A DNA stretch of 35,827 nt from Myxococcales bacterium UBA1203 (lineage in GTDB: Bacteria; Myxococcota; Myxococcia; Myxococcales; UBA5297). The notes under the pieces are model-generated. The model worked only from the letters and a program-made list of their open reading frames with translations. It did no database searches and was not told the DNA's origin. The position numbers and the translations under genes are program-made. Shown piece by piece: positions 1-8,172 of this stretch; positions within the stretch are counted from its first letter, which is position 1, and every line of letters starts with the position of its first letter. The DNA is taken from assembly GCA_002309695.1 (NCBI GenBank), contig DBXV01000020.1:1-35827 (forward strand). Reading direction: 5' to 3'.

Positions 1-25
1 GTCTTGACTGAGGGGGACAGGTTAG

Positions 26-238
26 TCATTTTGTTCTCCTTGGTGTTGGGGGTCCCCGTGTTGGTTGTTTGTGCTTCATCTCCGGGCGGCCTCCCCGCCT
101 TTTGAAGGTGTCTTTTCGTTTTCAGACCAACAAACGCGAGCAGTTTATAAATATGCAACAGGTCAACAACTCGACGAATTGACAGAGGATCAAATAGCAG
201 CCATCGATTTATACAGAAGATTGAAAGGAGGTCGTTAG
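26..238 (+). pseudogene. 3' remnant of a reading frame, possibly the tail of a polymorphic toxin
   Basis: The frame ending at the TAG at 236-238 is open back to position 26 but has no convincing start. From about 104 it reads like normal hydrophilic protein; the last residues include ATGQQLDELTEDQIAAIDLY. Upstream of 104 the base composition changes and a small GC hairpin with a T run lies at 84-103, so the coding part looks cut off from its original 5' end. The stop is one base before the next ATG, and that gene's Shine-Dalgarno lies inside this frame: the tight coupling typical of toxin tip/immunity pairs. The toxin reading is an inference from layout; no catalytic motif is visible. Confidence 0.35.
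84..103 (+). terminator. weak hairpin followed by TTTT
   Basis: GGCGG at 85-89 pairs with CCGCC at 95-99 around a five-base loop, followed by TTTT. The stem is short, so this may be only a scar at the junction between GC-rich sequence and the AT-rich coding remnant that follows. Confidence 0.3.
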
Positions 239-239
239 C

Positions 240-593
240 ATGAGCAGTGTGTTTTTATTTTCTAAACAGGAGATTCAGAAGGATAGTGTTGAACAAGGTA
301 TTTATCAGCTTTTTGATGTTCGACCCAAAATTGAAGTTTTTTCCAAACGTATATCTGGACAATATCCATATGGCTTAGAAGTTTATGAAATGGATGGGTT
401 CAGGTGCTCCGATGAGCGGTTAGGAACTGAACTTGTGTCGAAATTAGCAAAACATCTAAAAATGGAACTCGTTATTACTGTCATAAATGCTGTGGATGAC
501 ACACAAGAGTTAGATGTCCAGGCGTTTCCCGATGGAGCAATTTTCTATGGCGAGCTTGAAGATGGAAAATTTAACAGATGGACTTACCGATAA
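240..593 (+). CDS. hypothetical protein, candidate immunity protein
   Basis: 117 aa, soluble, no signal peptide or membrane segment, acidic. I do not recognise the family. The start is well set: GGAGGT at 227-232 lies seven bases before the ATG, and the ATG follows the stop of the upstream frame by one base. The gene is followed directly by a strong intrinsic terminator at 614-644, so it is the last gene of its unit. Small size, AT-rich composition unlike the rest of the window and coupling to a truncated upstream frame fit an immunity gene of a polymorphic-toxin cassette; that is inference from context only. Confidence 0.7.
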   Translation: MSSVFLFSKQEIQKDSVEQGIYQLFDVRPKIEVFSKRISGQYPYGLEVYEMDGFRCSDERLGTELVSKLAKHLKMELVITVINAVDDTQELDVQAFPDGAIFYGELEDGKFNRWTYR

Positions 594-613
594 AGACAAA
601 TTTTCAGAAACAC

Positions 614-644
614 AAAAGCCCGCCGATGAAGCGGGCTTTTTTTT
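614..644 (+). terminator. Rho-independent terminator
   Basis: A ten-base perfect stem (AAAAGCCCGC at 614-623 with GCGGGCTTTT at 631-640) around a seven-base loop, continuing into a run of eight T. It lies about 20 bases after the 117-aa gene. Confidence 0.85.
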
Positions 645-656
645 GTTGACCATATC

Positions 657-793
657 TAAAAAAAGTGCTATTTTTTTTACCTGTCTGGTAAATCATGGCA
701 AGAGGTTCTCGGTGAAAATTACCTTACCTACCCCAAGACGGAAATTTTGATTTGGAGGAAATGCCGAAATGGGACGGGGATGAAATTATTTAA
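657..793 (+). pseudogene. frameshifted 3' remnant of an unknown gene
   Basis: Two short overlapping frames look like one protein tail. The frame covering about 660-735 ends in ...GENYLTYP; the next frame continues as DGNFDLEEMPKWDGDEII and stops at the TAA at 791-793. Adding one C to the CCCC at the junction (about 733-736) would join them. No start is present, so only a remnant is left. Composition matches the neighbouring AT-rich cassette rather than the genes that follow. The rest of 594-929 holds only two terminators. Confidence 0.3.
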
Positions 794-840
794 GTGAAAT
801 TTAATCGAGAACGAAAATCATTTTCCAATTATGAAAAACA

Positions 841-880
841 AAAAAGCCGCCCTGGTGATTCCGAGGCGGCTCTGTTGTGT
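841..880 (-). terminator. terminator of the protease gene
   Basis: AGCCGCC at 845-851 pairs with GGCGGCT at 865-871. Read on the minus strand the stem is followed by a T-rich run (complement of the A run at 835-845), which places it as the 3' terminator of the minus-strand protease gene ending at 930. Confidence 0.7.
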
Positions 881-929
881 TTCTAATTTATATTTTTATA
901 TTTCTAATGAAATTGAGGAAATGCCCGGT

Positions 930-2402
930 TCAAGGCTCCTTTGTGCGCTTCTGTCTCCGGCAGAGGATGAACAGGGCCGATGTCAGGAGGCCGGGGAAGG
1001 GGGGGACACCCTGCGATGGAACGGCGCCGCAGCCGCCCGACGATGATTTCTGGACACATGTCCCGCTTTTGCACGTCCCGCCCTTGCCGCACTCTGTTCC
1101 GTCCGGGAGGTTGTCATACAGACAGCTGCCGTCGGCCGGGTCGCAAGTGAGTCCGGAGGCGGCTGCTGTCTGACATTCTCCGGGCGGAGCGCACCACACG
1201 CTTCCCGAGCCGACGCATTTTCCCAGGAGGCAGTGGTCGTCCAGCGTGCAGGCGTTTTCATCGTCGCACACGGTGGAGGCTGGCTTGGGGGCGTAGGCGC
1301 AGGAGCCGTCTTCGGGGACGCAGACGCCCGCCTCGCTGCAGTCGGATTCACCGCCGCATTTGACGATGGGCGAGCAGACGCCGTCGGCTTCAGCGCCCCG
1401 GGCCTTTCGGCAGCTCTCGCACAGTGTATCGCCGCATCGGCTGCTGCAGCAGACGCCCTCGCTGCAAAATCCGGAATCGCACTGGCTGTCTTCAACGCAT
1501 CCTTCGCCCTGGCCTTTTCCGCTGCCCAGCTGTTCGGCAATCCATCCGGCAAAGGCGGAGATGCTGGTGCTGCATCCGAAGTCGGTGCACGACTCGTCGC
1601 CGAAGGAGGTGGCGCCGCCCACGTAGGTGACGCCGTTTCTGGTGAGGAAGAGCGGGCCGCCGCTGTCGCCGCTGCACGTGCCGCCGCTGGCCATGACGCT
1701 GCACACGGTGTTGTTCGGAATGTAGCGATGCTCCTGCGCATTGCTGCAGCCCATGGCGGACTGGCAGACGGTGTGGACCGCGGAGTCCACCTTGAGCCGG
1801 CTGCCGGAGCGGCCCGTCTCGGTTCGCCCAAAGCCGGCATAGACGATGGGCAGGCCCACGTCGTTCTGACTCCAGGCCAGCTCCTGACGCGACGGCAGGG
1901 CGGGCACGGGCTCGATGCCGGTGAAGGGCTGGTCAAATTCGAGAAGGGCGATGTCGTTGAGCAGGAGGTTATGGGCATAGCGCTCGTGGACGTGGACTTT
2001 GGTGACGTTCCGCAGCCCGAGCTGATGCGTGCGCTCGCTGCTTCCGGCCCCCAGGGAAAAATAGGAGGCGTCCATGACCGGCCGGCACTCCGTTTCCCGG
2101 CCGTTCTCGTCGTAGTCGCAGTCCACATAGATGCAGTGGGCGGCGGTCACGGCGGCCGTGGGCGTGATGAGCGTGGCCGTGCAGATGCCCATCCCCAGAA
2201 AATAGACGCTCAGCGTGGCGTCGTAGTCGGGAGAGGGCGCCGCTTCGCCATGGAAGATGGCGTGCGTCTGAATCTCCGGCAGCGGGCGGCTGTCCGCGCT
2301 TTCACCCGGGGTGACGAAGCGCCCGTCGCAGGCGGCGCTCCCGAGGGCGAGGGGCAGAGCGGCAAAGAGGAAAGCGGCAGCGGATGAAAAATGCCTGTTC
2401 AT
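930..2402 (-). CDS. trypsin-like (S1) serine protease with Cys-rich region and MYXO-CTERM-like anchor
   Basis: 490 aa. The start is the ATG at 2402 with AAGGAAG upstream; the frame is open further but lacks a better site. Residues 1-25 form a signal peptide ending in SAAC, a possible though not ideal lipobox. The S1 catalytic triad is complete: His89 in TAAHC, Asp150 in NDIALL, Ser247 in GDSGGP. A Cys-rich region of repeated CxxxxxC type (roughly 300-455) follows, like disulfide-rich tails of myxobacterial secreted proteins. The C-terminus has GGCGAVPS, a short hydrophobic stretch and CRRQKRTKE, the Cys/transmembrane/Arg layout of MYXO-CTERM-type sorting signals. Expected to be an exported, surface-anchored or processed endopeptidase; substrate unknown. 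Confidence 0.9.
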   Translation of the reverse strand: MNRHFSSAAAFLFAALPLALGSAACDGRFVTPGESADSRPLPEIQTHAIFHGEAAPSPDYDATLSVYFLGMGICTATLITPTAAVTAAHCIYVDCDYDENGRETECRPVMDASYFSLGAGSSERTHQLGLRNVTKVHVHERYAHNLLLNDIALLEFDQPFTGIEPVPALPSRQELAWSQNDVGLPIVYAGFGRTETGRSGSRLKVDSAVHTVCQSAMGCSNAQEHRYIPNNTVCSVMASGGTCSGDSGGPLFLTRNGVTYVGGATSFGDESCTDFGCSTSISAFAGWIAEQLGSGKGQGEGCVEDSQCDSGFCSEGVCCSSRCGDTLCESCRKARGAEADGVCSPIVKCGGESDCSEAGVCVPEDGSCAYAPKPASTVCDDENACTLDDHCLLGKCVGSGSVWCAPPGECQTAAASGLTCDPADGSCLYDNLPDGTECGKGGTCKSGTCVQKSSSGGCGAVPSQGVPPFPGLLTSALFILCRRQKRTKEP

Positions 2403-2541
2403 GGCGGTGGCTTCCTTGATGGCTGGAGCGGAAACGCTCTCAAAGGACGGCGGGCGCCCATGCGCTTCGGACCGAGGTGGGTCAAGGCATGGGACGGTCT
2501 GTGTGCCGCGCCGCCTGTGCGTGCCTCCCGCCCGGTCTCTG

Positions 2542-5313
2542 TCAGGAAATCCAGAAGTAGGCAGAGGCGATGAGCGTCCGCGCCACCGTGACTCTGGATT
2601 CGACATCCAGCACGCCCAGCCGGCGGTCCAGGTCGGCGTATCGCCTGTCTTCCTCGTCGCGGAGGGCCTGCTGCCGGCGCCTCAGTTCGCGGTCTGCCCG
2701 CCCCAGTGCCAGGCGTGCGGCGGCGCGCTCCGCGGGGTCACTGACGGCCAGAACAGCACTTCGGGCCTCTTCCCATTTGCCCCGCGCCTTCTCCACCGCC
2801 TCCCGGGGCGCCAGAAGACAGTCCTCCGCATAGCGCATGGCCCGCTCCCGCATCTGGTCGCTGTCGAAGGCCAGCCTGGACTGTTCCGCCATCTGCACGG
2901 ACTGAACTGCCGCCGCGAGCGCCTTTTCGTGGAAGCCCGCCATCGGCAGCGGCGCCGGAAATCTGCCCGTGGCCTGCGTCCCGGACAGCCGGGAAATCGC
3001 CTCGCCGTCCTCGATGTTCAGGGCCTGAAAGCCGCTGCCGCTGCGCATGAGGATGAGGTGAACCAGTCGCTCCGGCGACTTCGCGCCCCTGATGTCGAAG
3101 CGATAGGCAAACCACCAGCCCTCGCCGCCGATGAGATGGGCGAGGCGCGGCGGCAGCCGGGAACCGTCCAGCGAGAGGTAATTGACCGCGGACAGCGGGC
3201 GCGAACGGATTTCACGCACGACGCGGTCAATCTGCTCATCGCTGGCTGTCTCCCTGCCCAGAACGGCGCCGGCCAGCGCTTCCCGATTCCTGCGCCGGCT
3301 GTCGATGGCCTCTTTGGCCGCGTCCCCGGCAAGCCGCAGGCGGGCGCGCACGTCGTCATCGAAATGCTCAAACAGCGAGGCGCGGGCCTCGGCCATGCGC
3401 GCGCCGATGCGCCCGTCCAGATCGTCCCTGAGCGCATCAAAGGCGGCGTTCACTTCGCTCTCCGTCCGGCACGACTGGTAGATGCTGAGAACGCGCCGCT
3501 CGAAATCCACGCCGCTCTCCAGCGCCCCCAGAATTTCATCCGAGGCGCCGAACACGCCGTCAAAGAGCGTCAGTTTCTGCTCCAGAAGCTCGTAGAGCCT
3601 GGCCTCTGCGGCGTTCTGGCGGTTGACGAAGTTGACGACGAGAACGTCGCGCGTCTGGCCGTAGCGGTGGCAGCGGCCGATGCGCTGCTCCACCCGCTGA
3701 GGGTTCCAGGGCAGGTCGTAATTGATGACGAGGTTGCAGAACTGGAGGTTCAGCCCTTCGGCGCCGGCTTCGGTGGAGATGAGAATTTCCGTCTTGTCGC
3801 GAAATTCCTCCACCAGCGCCCGCCGCGCCTCGGGACTGCCGCCGCTCTCGCCCGAGAGAACGGAAATTTTTCCGCCGTGCCCGCGCGAGGAGAGGAGCGC
3901 CCTGAGGTAGTCCTGCGTGCGGCGCGATTCCGTGAAGATGACCGCTTTCCGGGGCCAGCCATGCCGCTCGGCCACCTCGAAGGCGCGGTCGAGGGCACCA
4001 GCCAGAGCCTCGCCCTTGGCGTTGAAGCGAATCGATTCCGCCAGTGCCGCGTAGCTTTTCAGCTCGAAAAGCTCGCTCTCCAGCATCTCCACCGTGGCTT
4101 TCGGCGCCGCCGCGGTCCGCCCGTCCGCGCTCTCGTCCAGCTCTCCGGCTTCTTCCTCAAAATCCCTGAGCTGCTGACGGGTGAGGTCGTCGAGCGAGAC
4201 CTCAAAATCGCGCCCGGCCCTGGCGGCGCGCAGGCGCGCTTCCAGCCCGGCGGCCAGCTTCCGCAGCGTCGGCGCGATGGCATAGGTCGAGGAGGCCAGG
4301 AGCTTTCGATAGACGAGCGTCAGAAGCGTCCGGTTCCCCGGGGCAATAGCCTGACTGTCCGGCCGCCGCAGGTATTCGCTGACCTTGTCGTAGAGGTCCT
4401 GCTCCTCGGGCGTGGGCACGAAATCCACGGCGATGGAGCGGCGCGCCGTGAACTTCACGTATTCGCGGACGTGGCGCCTCAGCGTCCTGTGGACTACGGG
4501 CTGAAGCCGCTCTCTGAGGTCGGCCAGCGCTTTGGGACTGCCGTCCTGAACCGCGTTCACACAGCGCGAGCGGAAGGCGTTCTCGGGGCCCAGAATCGAC
4601 TCGTCGAGAAACAGGGTCAGCCCGTAGAGCTCCATGAGGTCGTTCTGCAGCGGCGTGGCCGTCAGGAGCAGCTTGGGCGTCCCTTCGAGCGCCGTTTTCA
4701 GCGCGCTGCCCATGCGGTTGCCCGGCTTCCAGACGTTTCGGAGGCGGTGCGCCTCGTCAATCACCGCCAGGTCCCAGTGAATCGAAGCCAGGTCGTCCGC
4801 GCGCCCCGCGCCAAACTGGAGGGATGCGATGACCGGCGCGTCCTGCTCAAAGACGTTGCCGCCCCGAAAGCGGCGGGCCGCGTCGCCGTCCACGCACACG
4901 GCGCGAATGCCGAATTTTTCGAGAAGCTCCGACTGCCACTGGGCCCTCAGCGGCGCGGGACAGAGAATCAGAATGCGGCTTTTTCCCTCGGCAGCCATCT
5001 GGGCGACGATGAGCCCCGCCTCGATGGTCTTGCCCAGCCCCACTTCGTCGGCCAGCACGCAGCCGCCTCTGGGGATGGCATCCGCGGCAAAGACGGCCGC
5101 GTCCACCTGATGGGGGTTCATGTCCACGGCCGCGGTGGAGAGCGTGCGGGCGATGCCGCCGTCGGCCCCGAGCGCCAGCGCCAGCCGCTCGGCCAGGAGC
5201 CTCTGGTGAAAGGGCGTCAGTTTTTCGGAACCAGACTTTTGGCTGAGAAGCCCGGCTGCGAGGGCAGCCGCCCCGTTTTCTCCGGAGCTTACGTCCGGTG
5301 AACAGAAATCCAT
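2542..5313 (-). CDS. SNF2/RapA-like DEAD/DEAH-box helicase
   Basis: 923 aa with the start at the ATG at 5313. A superfamily 2 SNF2-type ATPase: Walker A DEVGLGKTIEAG near 89-100, DEAH box VIDEAH at 184-189, motif III LLTATPLQN near 216-224, then the second RecA lobe with STEAGAEGLNLQ near 512-523 and motif VI QRIGRCHRYGQ at about 542-551. The C-terminal 300 residues are charged and helical with no domain I recognise. The layout resembles RapA/HepA, which recycles stalled RNA polymerase, and also the helicases found beside DUF3883 or restriction genes; no nuclease or methylase is present nearby. It reads divergently from the EamA permease. Confidence 0.85.
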   Translation of the reverse strand: MDFCSPDVSSGENGAAALAAGLLSQKSGSEKLTPFHQRLLAERLALALGADGGIARTLSTAAVDMNPHQVDAAVFAADAIPRGGCVLADEVGLGKTIEAGLIVAQMAAEGKSRILILCPAPLRAQWQSELLEKFGIRAVCVDGDAARRFRGGNVFEQDAPVIASLQFGAGRADDLASIHWDLAVIDEAHRLRNVWKPGNRMGSALKTALEGTPKLLLTATPLQNDLMELYGLTLFLDESILGPENAFRSRCVNAVQDGSPKALADLRERLQPVVHRTLRRHVREYVKFTARRSIAVDFVPTPEEQDLYDKVSEYLRRPDSQAIAPGNRTLLTLVYRKLLASSTYAIAPTLRKLAAGLEARLRAARAGRDFEVSLDDLTRQQLRDFEEEAGELDESADGRTAAAPKATVEMLESELFELKSYAALAESIRFNAKGEALAGALDRAFEVAERHGWPRKAVIFTESRRTQDYLRALLSSRGHGGKISVLSGESGGSPEARRALVEEFRDKTEILISTEAGAEGLNLQFCNLVINYDLPWNPQRVEQRIGRCHRYGQTRDVLVVNFVNRQNAAEARLYELLEQKLTLFDGVFGASDEILGALESGVDFERRVLSIYQSCRTESEVNAAFDALRDDLDGRIGARMAEARASLFEHFDDDVRARLRLAGDAAKEAIDSRRRNREALAGAVLGRETASDEQIDRVVREIRSRPLSAVNYLSLDGSRLPPRLAHLIGGEGWWFAYRFDIRGAKSPERLVHLILMRSGSGFQALNIEDGEAISRLSGTQATGRFPAPLPMAGFHEKALAAAVQSVQMAEQSRLAFDSDQMRERAMRYAEDCLLAPREAVEKARGKWEEARSAVLAVSDPAERAAARLALGRADRELRRRQQALRDEEDRRYADLDRRLGVLDVESRVTVARTLIASAYFWIS

Positions 5314-5515
5314 GGAACCATCATCCCCGCCGAAAAAAGGGCGCGGCGGATGATGGATTTCCCGGGGGGCGTCAAGTCCGGGACGGGCTCCCTCCGGGCT
5401 TGCGGTCCGGCGGCAAAGGGAGGCAAGGGCCGCGGCCTTTGCGGTTCGGGCAGCTCTTCCCTCGAAAGAGTCCGCCTGAACTCTGACCTGCACTGGAGAA
5501 AGCTGAACTTAAGCC

Positions 5516-6427
5516 ATGTGGCTTCCCCTGGCCTTCCTCTCGGCGGCGCTCTTAGGCTGCTACGACATCTTCAAGAAGCGCTCCGTCCGCGACAACGCCG
5601 TCATCCCGGTGCTCTTCCTGAACACGCTGTTTTCCAGCCTGATTTTTCTGCCCTTCCTCATCCTTTCCCGGACGGGCGTCATCTCCCCGGAAACGCTCGT
5701 CTATGTGGCGCCGACGGACGCCCGGACGCAGGGCTTCATCTTCATCAAGTCGGCCATCGTCCTCGCCTCGTGGTTCTTCGGCTACATCGGCATGAAGCAC
5801 CTGCCGCTGTCACTGGTGGGCCCGATGCAGGCCACCCGTCCCGTCCTCGTCCTCGTGGGCGCCATCTTCTTTTTCGGCGAATCCCTGAGCCTCCTCCAGT
5901 GGCTGGGCGTGTCCACGGCCGCGGTGTCGCTCTTTCTTCTGAGCCGCAGCGGCAGGGACGAGGGCATTCAGTTCGCCCACAACCGCTGGGTCTATGCCGT
6001 GGGGGCTGCCATCCTCTTCGGCGCGCTGTCCGGCCTCTACGACAAGTTCCTCATGGCGCCGGGAAAAGGACTCGGACTCGACCGCATGGCTGTCCAGACC
6101 TGCTTCAACTTCTATCAGGCGCTGCTCATGGGGCTCATGTGCCTCATCCTTTGGCTGCCCCATCGGCAGAGCCAGCCCTTTCGCTGGACGTGGAGCATCC
6201 TCGGCATCTCCGTCTTCCTGTCCCTGGCCGACTTTGCCTATCTCTACGCGCTGAGCGTGGAGGGGGCGCTCATCTCCGTGGTCTCCATGGTTCGCCGGGG
6301 CAGCGTCCTCGTGTCCTTCGCCTTTGCCGCGCTGGTGCTGAAAGAGAAAAACCTCCGGGCCAAAGCCTTCGACCTGGGCCTGATTCTTCTGAGCATGGTT
6401 CTTCTCTGGGCAGGTTCGGCGAGGTGA
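5516..6427 (+). CDS. EamA/DMT-family permease
   Basis: 303 aa, almost entirely hydrophobic, consistent with ten membrane segments built from two EamA repeats (about 3-140 and 155-300). The first repeat contains the typical GPMQATRPV stretch and the second ends in a short Ser-Ala-Arg tail. GGAGAAAG lies about 15 bases before the ATG at 5516. DMT permeases export or import small metabolites such as amino acids or nucleosides; the substrate cannot be told. A hairpin shared with the convergent thiolase gene follows the stop. Confidence 0.88.
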   Translation: MWLPLAFLSAALLGCYDIFKKRSVRDNAVIPVLFLNTLFSSLIFLPFLILSRTGVISPETLVYVAPTDARTQGFIFIKSAIVLASWFFGYIGMKHLPLSLVGPMQATRPVLVLVGAIFFFGESLSLLQWLGVSTAAVSLFLLSRSGRDEGIQFAHNRWVYAVGAAILFGALSGLYDKFLMAPGKGLGLDRMAVQTCFNFYQALLMGLMCLILWLPHRQSQPFRWTWSILGISVFLSLADFAYLYALSVEGALISVVSMVRRGSVLVSFAFAALVLKEKNLRAKAFDLGLILLSMVLLWAGSAR

Positions 6428-6449
6428 AAAGTCTGACAGCCCGGCAGCA

Positions 6450-6488
6450 AAAAGCGCCGCCTCCCGAAAGAAAAGGGAAGCGGCGCTG
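6450..6488 (-). terminator. bidirectional terminator between permease and thiolase
   Basis: AGCGCCGCCTCCC at 6453-6465 pairs with GGGAAGCGGCGCT at 6474-6486 with one mismatch. The minus strand continues into TTTTT, so it is best suited to the thiolase transcript, but it lies between convergent genes and may serve both. Confidence 0.8.
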
Positions 6489-6521
6489 TACTTTGGAAAG
6501 TCCCTCAGATCGGGCGGCGCC

Positions 6522-7724
6522 TCAGGCGTCTTCCCGCTCGATGACCATGGCCAGGCCCTCGCCGCCGCCGATGCAGAGCGACGCGAGGCCCGTCTTCTTT
6601 CCGGAAGCCATGAGCGCGTAGATGAGGGTCACGAGGATGCGCGTTCCGGAGGCGCCGATGGGGTGACCCAGCACGCAGGCGCCGCCGTTCACGTTCACGT
6701 TGTCGTGCTTCAGCCCCAGGTGCTTCATGGCCGCCATGGTGACGACGCAGAAGGCCTCGTTGATTTCAAAGAGGTCGATGTCCTCAGGCTTAAGCTCGGC
6801 CCGCGCCAGGGCCTTTTGACAGGCGCCGATGGGGGCCAGGGTGAAGTCGATGGGCGCGCGCGAGTGGGAGGCAAAGCTCCGGATCACCGCCAGGATCTTC
6901 CGGCCCTCTTTTTCCGCCTTCTCCCGGCTCATCAGAACCACCGCCGCCGCGCCGTCGCTGATGGAACTGGCGTTCCCCGCCGTGATGGTGCCGTCCTTCT
7001 TAAAGGCGGGTTTCAGGTTGGGGAGCTTTTCGGGCTTCGCCGTCTTGGGGCCGTCGTCCTCGCTGACGAGAAGGGCGGGCCCTTTGCGCTGCGGGACTTC
7101 GATGGGGGCGATTTCAGCGGCAAAGGCGCCGTTTTTCTGTGCCGCCTGGGCGCGCTCGGTGGAGACCTTGGCAAAGGCATCCTGATCGGCGCGGGAAAAT
7201 CCCTGCTCCTCGGCGCACTTTTCGGCGCACAGGCCCATGTGCTGGTCGCTGTAAACGTCCCAGAGCCCGTCGTGAACCATGGCGTCGATGAGCGTGACGT
7301 TTCCCATGCGGGCGCCCGCGCGGGCCTTGGGGTCGAGGTAGGGTGCGTTGGTCATGGACTCCATGCCGCCTGCTACGGCGACGTCGATTTCGTCGAGCTC
7401 AATGGCGCGGGCGGCCTCGATGACGGCCTCCATGCCGCTGCCGCAGACTTTGTTCACCGTGTGCGCGGGGACTGAGTCGGGAATACCCGCAAAGAGCGTC
7501 GCCTGCCGCGCGGCGTTCTGGCCCAGGCCTGCCTGGAGGACGCAGCCCATGACCACCTGTTCAATATCTTCGGGCTTGAGGCCGCTCCTCTCGATGGCGG
7601 CCTTGATGGCGTGGGCGCCCAGCTTCTGGGCGGTGAGGGGCGCGAGGGAGCCCTGAAAAGCCCCCAATGGGGTGCGGGCTGCGCCGACGATGACGACATC
7701 TCTCTTGGGGTTGGACTGGGACAT
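6522..7724 (-). CDS. acetyl-CoA C-acetyltransferase (thiolase)
   Basis: 400 aa, the usual length for thiolase II (AtoB/ThlA/PhaA type). It condenses two acetyl-CoA to acetoacetyl-CoA or cleaves the product in the cytosol. All catalytic elements are visible: nucleophile Cys94 in VCGSGM, GHPIGASGTR with His354, and the C-terminal Cys384 in SLCIGGGEG; NEAF is also present. GGAGGC stands nine bases before the ATG at 7724. It is transcribed alone, with no hydroxybutyryl-CoA dehydrogenase or crotonase beside it, so direction in vivo (butyrate/PHB-type synthesis or beta-oxidation) is not set by context. Confidence 0.95.
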   Translation of the reverse strand: MSQSNPKRDVVIVGAARTPLGAFQGSLAPLTAQKLGAHAIKAAIERSGLKPEDIEQVVMGCVLQAGLGQNAARQATLFAGIPDSVPAHTVNKVCGSGMEAVIEAARAIELDEIDVAVAGGMESMTNAPYLDPKARAGARMGNVTLIDAMVHDGLWDVYSDQHMGLCAEKCAEEQGFSRADQDAFAKVSTERAQAAQKNGAFAAEIAPIEVPQRKGPALLVSEDDGPKTAKPEKLPNLKPAFKKDGTITAGNASSISDGAAAVVLMSREKAEKEGRKILAVIRSFASHSRAPIDFTLAPIGACQKALARAELKPEDIDLFEINEAFCVVTMAAMKHLGLKHDNVNVNGGACVLGHPIGASGTRILVTLIYALMASGKKTGLASLCIGGGEGLAMVIEREDA

Positions 7725-8110
7725 ATTGCCTCCGATGCAAGTGAAAAAACGGGTGGGGAAACGGGAAAAACTGCGGACAGTCTGGGGACAAAAACAAAGC
7801 GCAGAGAGTAAGCCAGGCTCTCTGCGCTTTCGATATGATGTTTTTAGAATATCGGAAAAAGAGACAGGGGATTCAAGGGAGAATGGGGGAAAATAGGTCG
7901 AAGTATGCGTTCAGGTGTTTTGGAGGTGGAAATTATCTCTCTGGCTGCCCGATGGCAAAAAGATCTACGGCGTCTACAAGGGAGTCCGTGTGGTTGCTGT
8001 CAAAACAAATGTAAAATCGCCACAGTCTTTCCCGACAGCGGCCATCTCAATTTCCCCATTTGAGGGGTATATCATTGGGTATATCATTGAGGACCGTTCC
8101 AACATAAAAA
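7725..8110. other. intergenic region with hairpin and short tandem duplication
   Basis: No convincing gene. It holds a perfect 12-base inverted repeat (AAAGCGCAGAGA at 7796-7807 with its complement at 7819-7830), which on the minus strand is followed by TTTTTG and so works as a second terminator behind the FISUMP gene, and a tandem duplication of GGGTATATCATT at about 8067-8090. A frame crossing 7915-8160 has no domain and poor codon character. Confidence 0.5.
7796..7830 (-). terminator. hairpin terminator upstream of thiolase gene
   Basis: Perfect 12-bp stem with an 11-base loop. On the minus strand the stem is followed by GTTTTTG. It separates read-through from the lipoprotein island from the thiolase promoter. 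Confidence 0.65.
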
Positions 8111-8111
8111 A

Positions 8112-8142
8112 TCCCCTCTCCAAAATAATAATGAAGAGGGGA
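8112..8142 (-). terminator. island-type terminator, copy 1 (after FISUMP gene)
   Basis: TCCCCTCT at 8112-8119 pairs with AGAGGGGA at 8135-8142; the minus strand continues into TTTTTT. The same stem recurs after other genes of the island (9186, 10376, 12639). Confidence 0.75.
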
Positions 8143-8172
8143 CTGAATTGGATTATTTTATTTTTTTTTCAG

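Noticed and set aside
2311..5301. A 996-codon open frame on the plus strand
   Set aside because: It is the antisense shadow of the helicase gene, has no domain and is Arg/Gly/Ala/Pro-rich; the minus frame has full SNF2 motifs.
2542..5313. The SNF2-like helicase as part of a phage-defence system
   Set aside because: No methylase, nuclease, DUF3883 or other defence partner is adjacent; neighbours are a protease and a permease.
8067..8090. Tandem GGGTATATCATT duplication as an attachment site
   Set aside because: Only two adjacent copies and no integrase nearby; a simple slippage duplication is enough.
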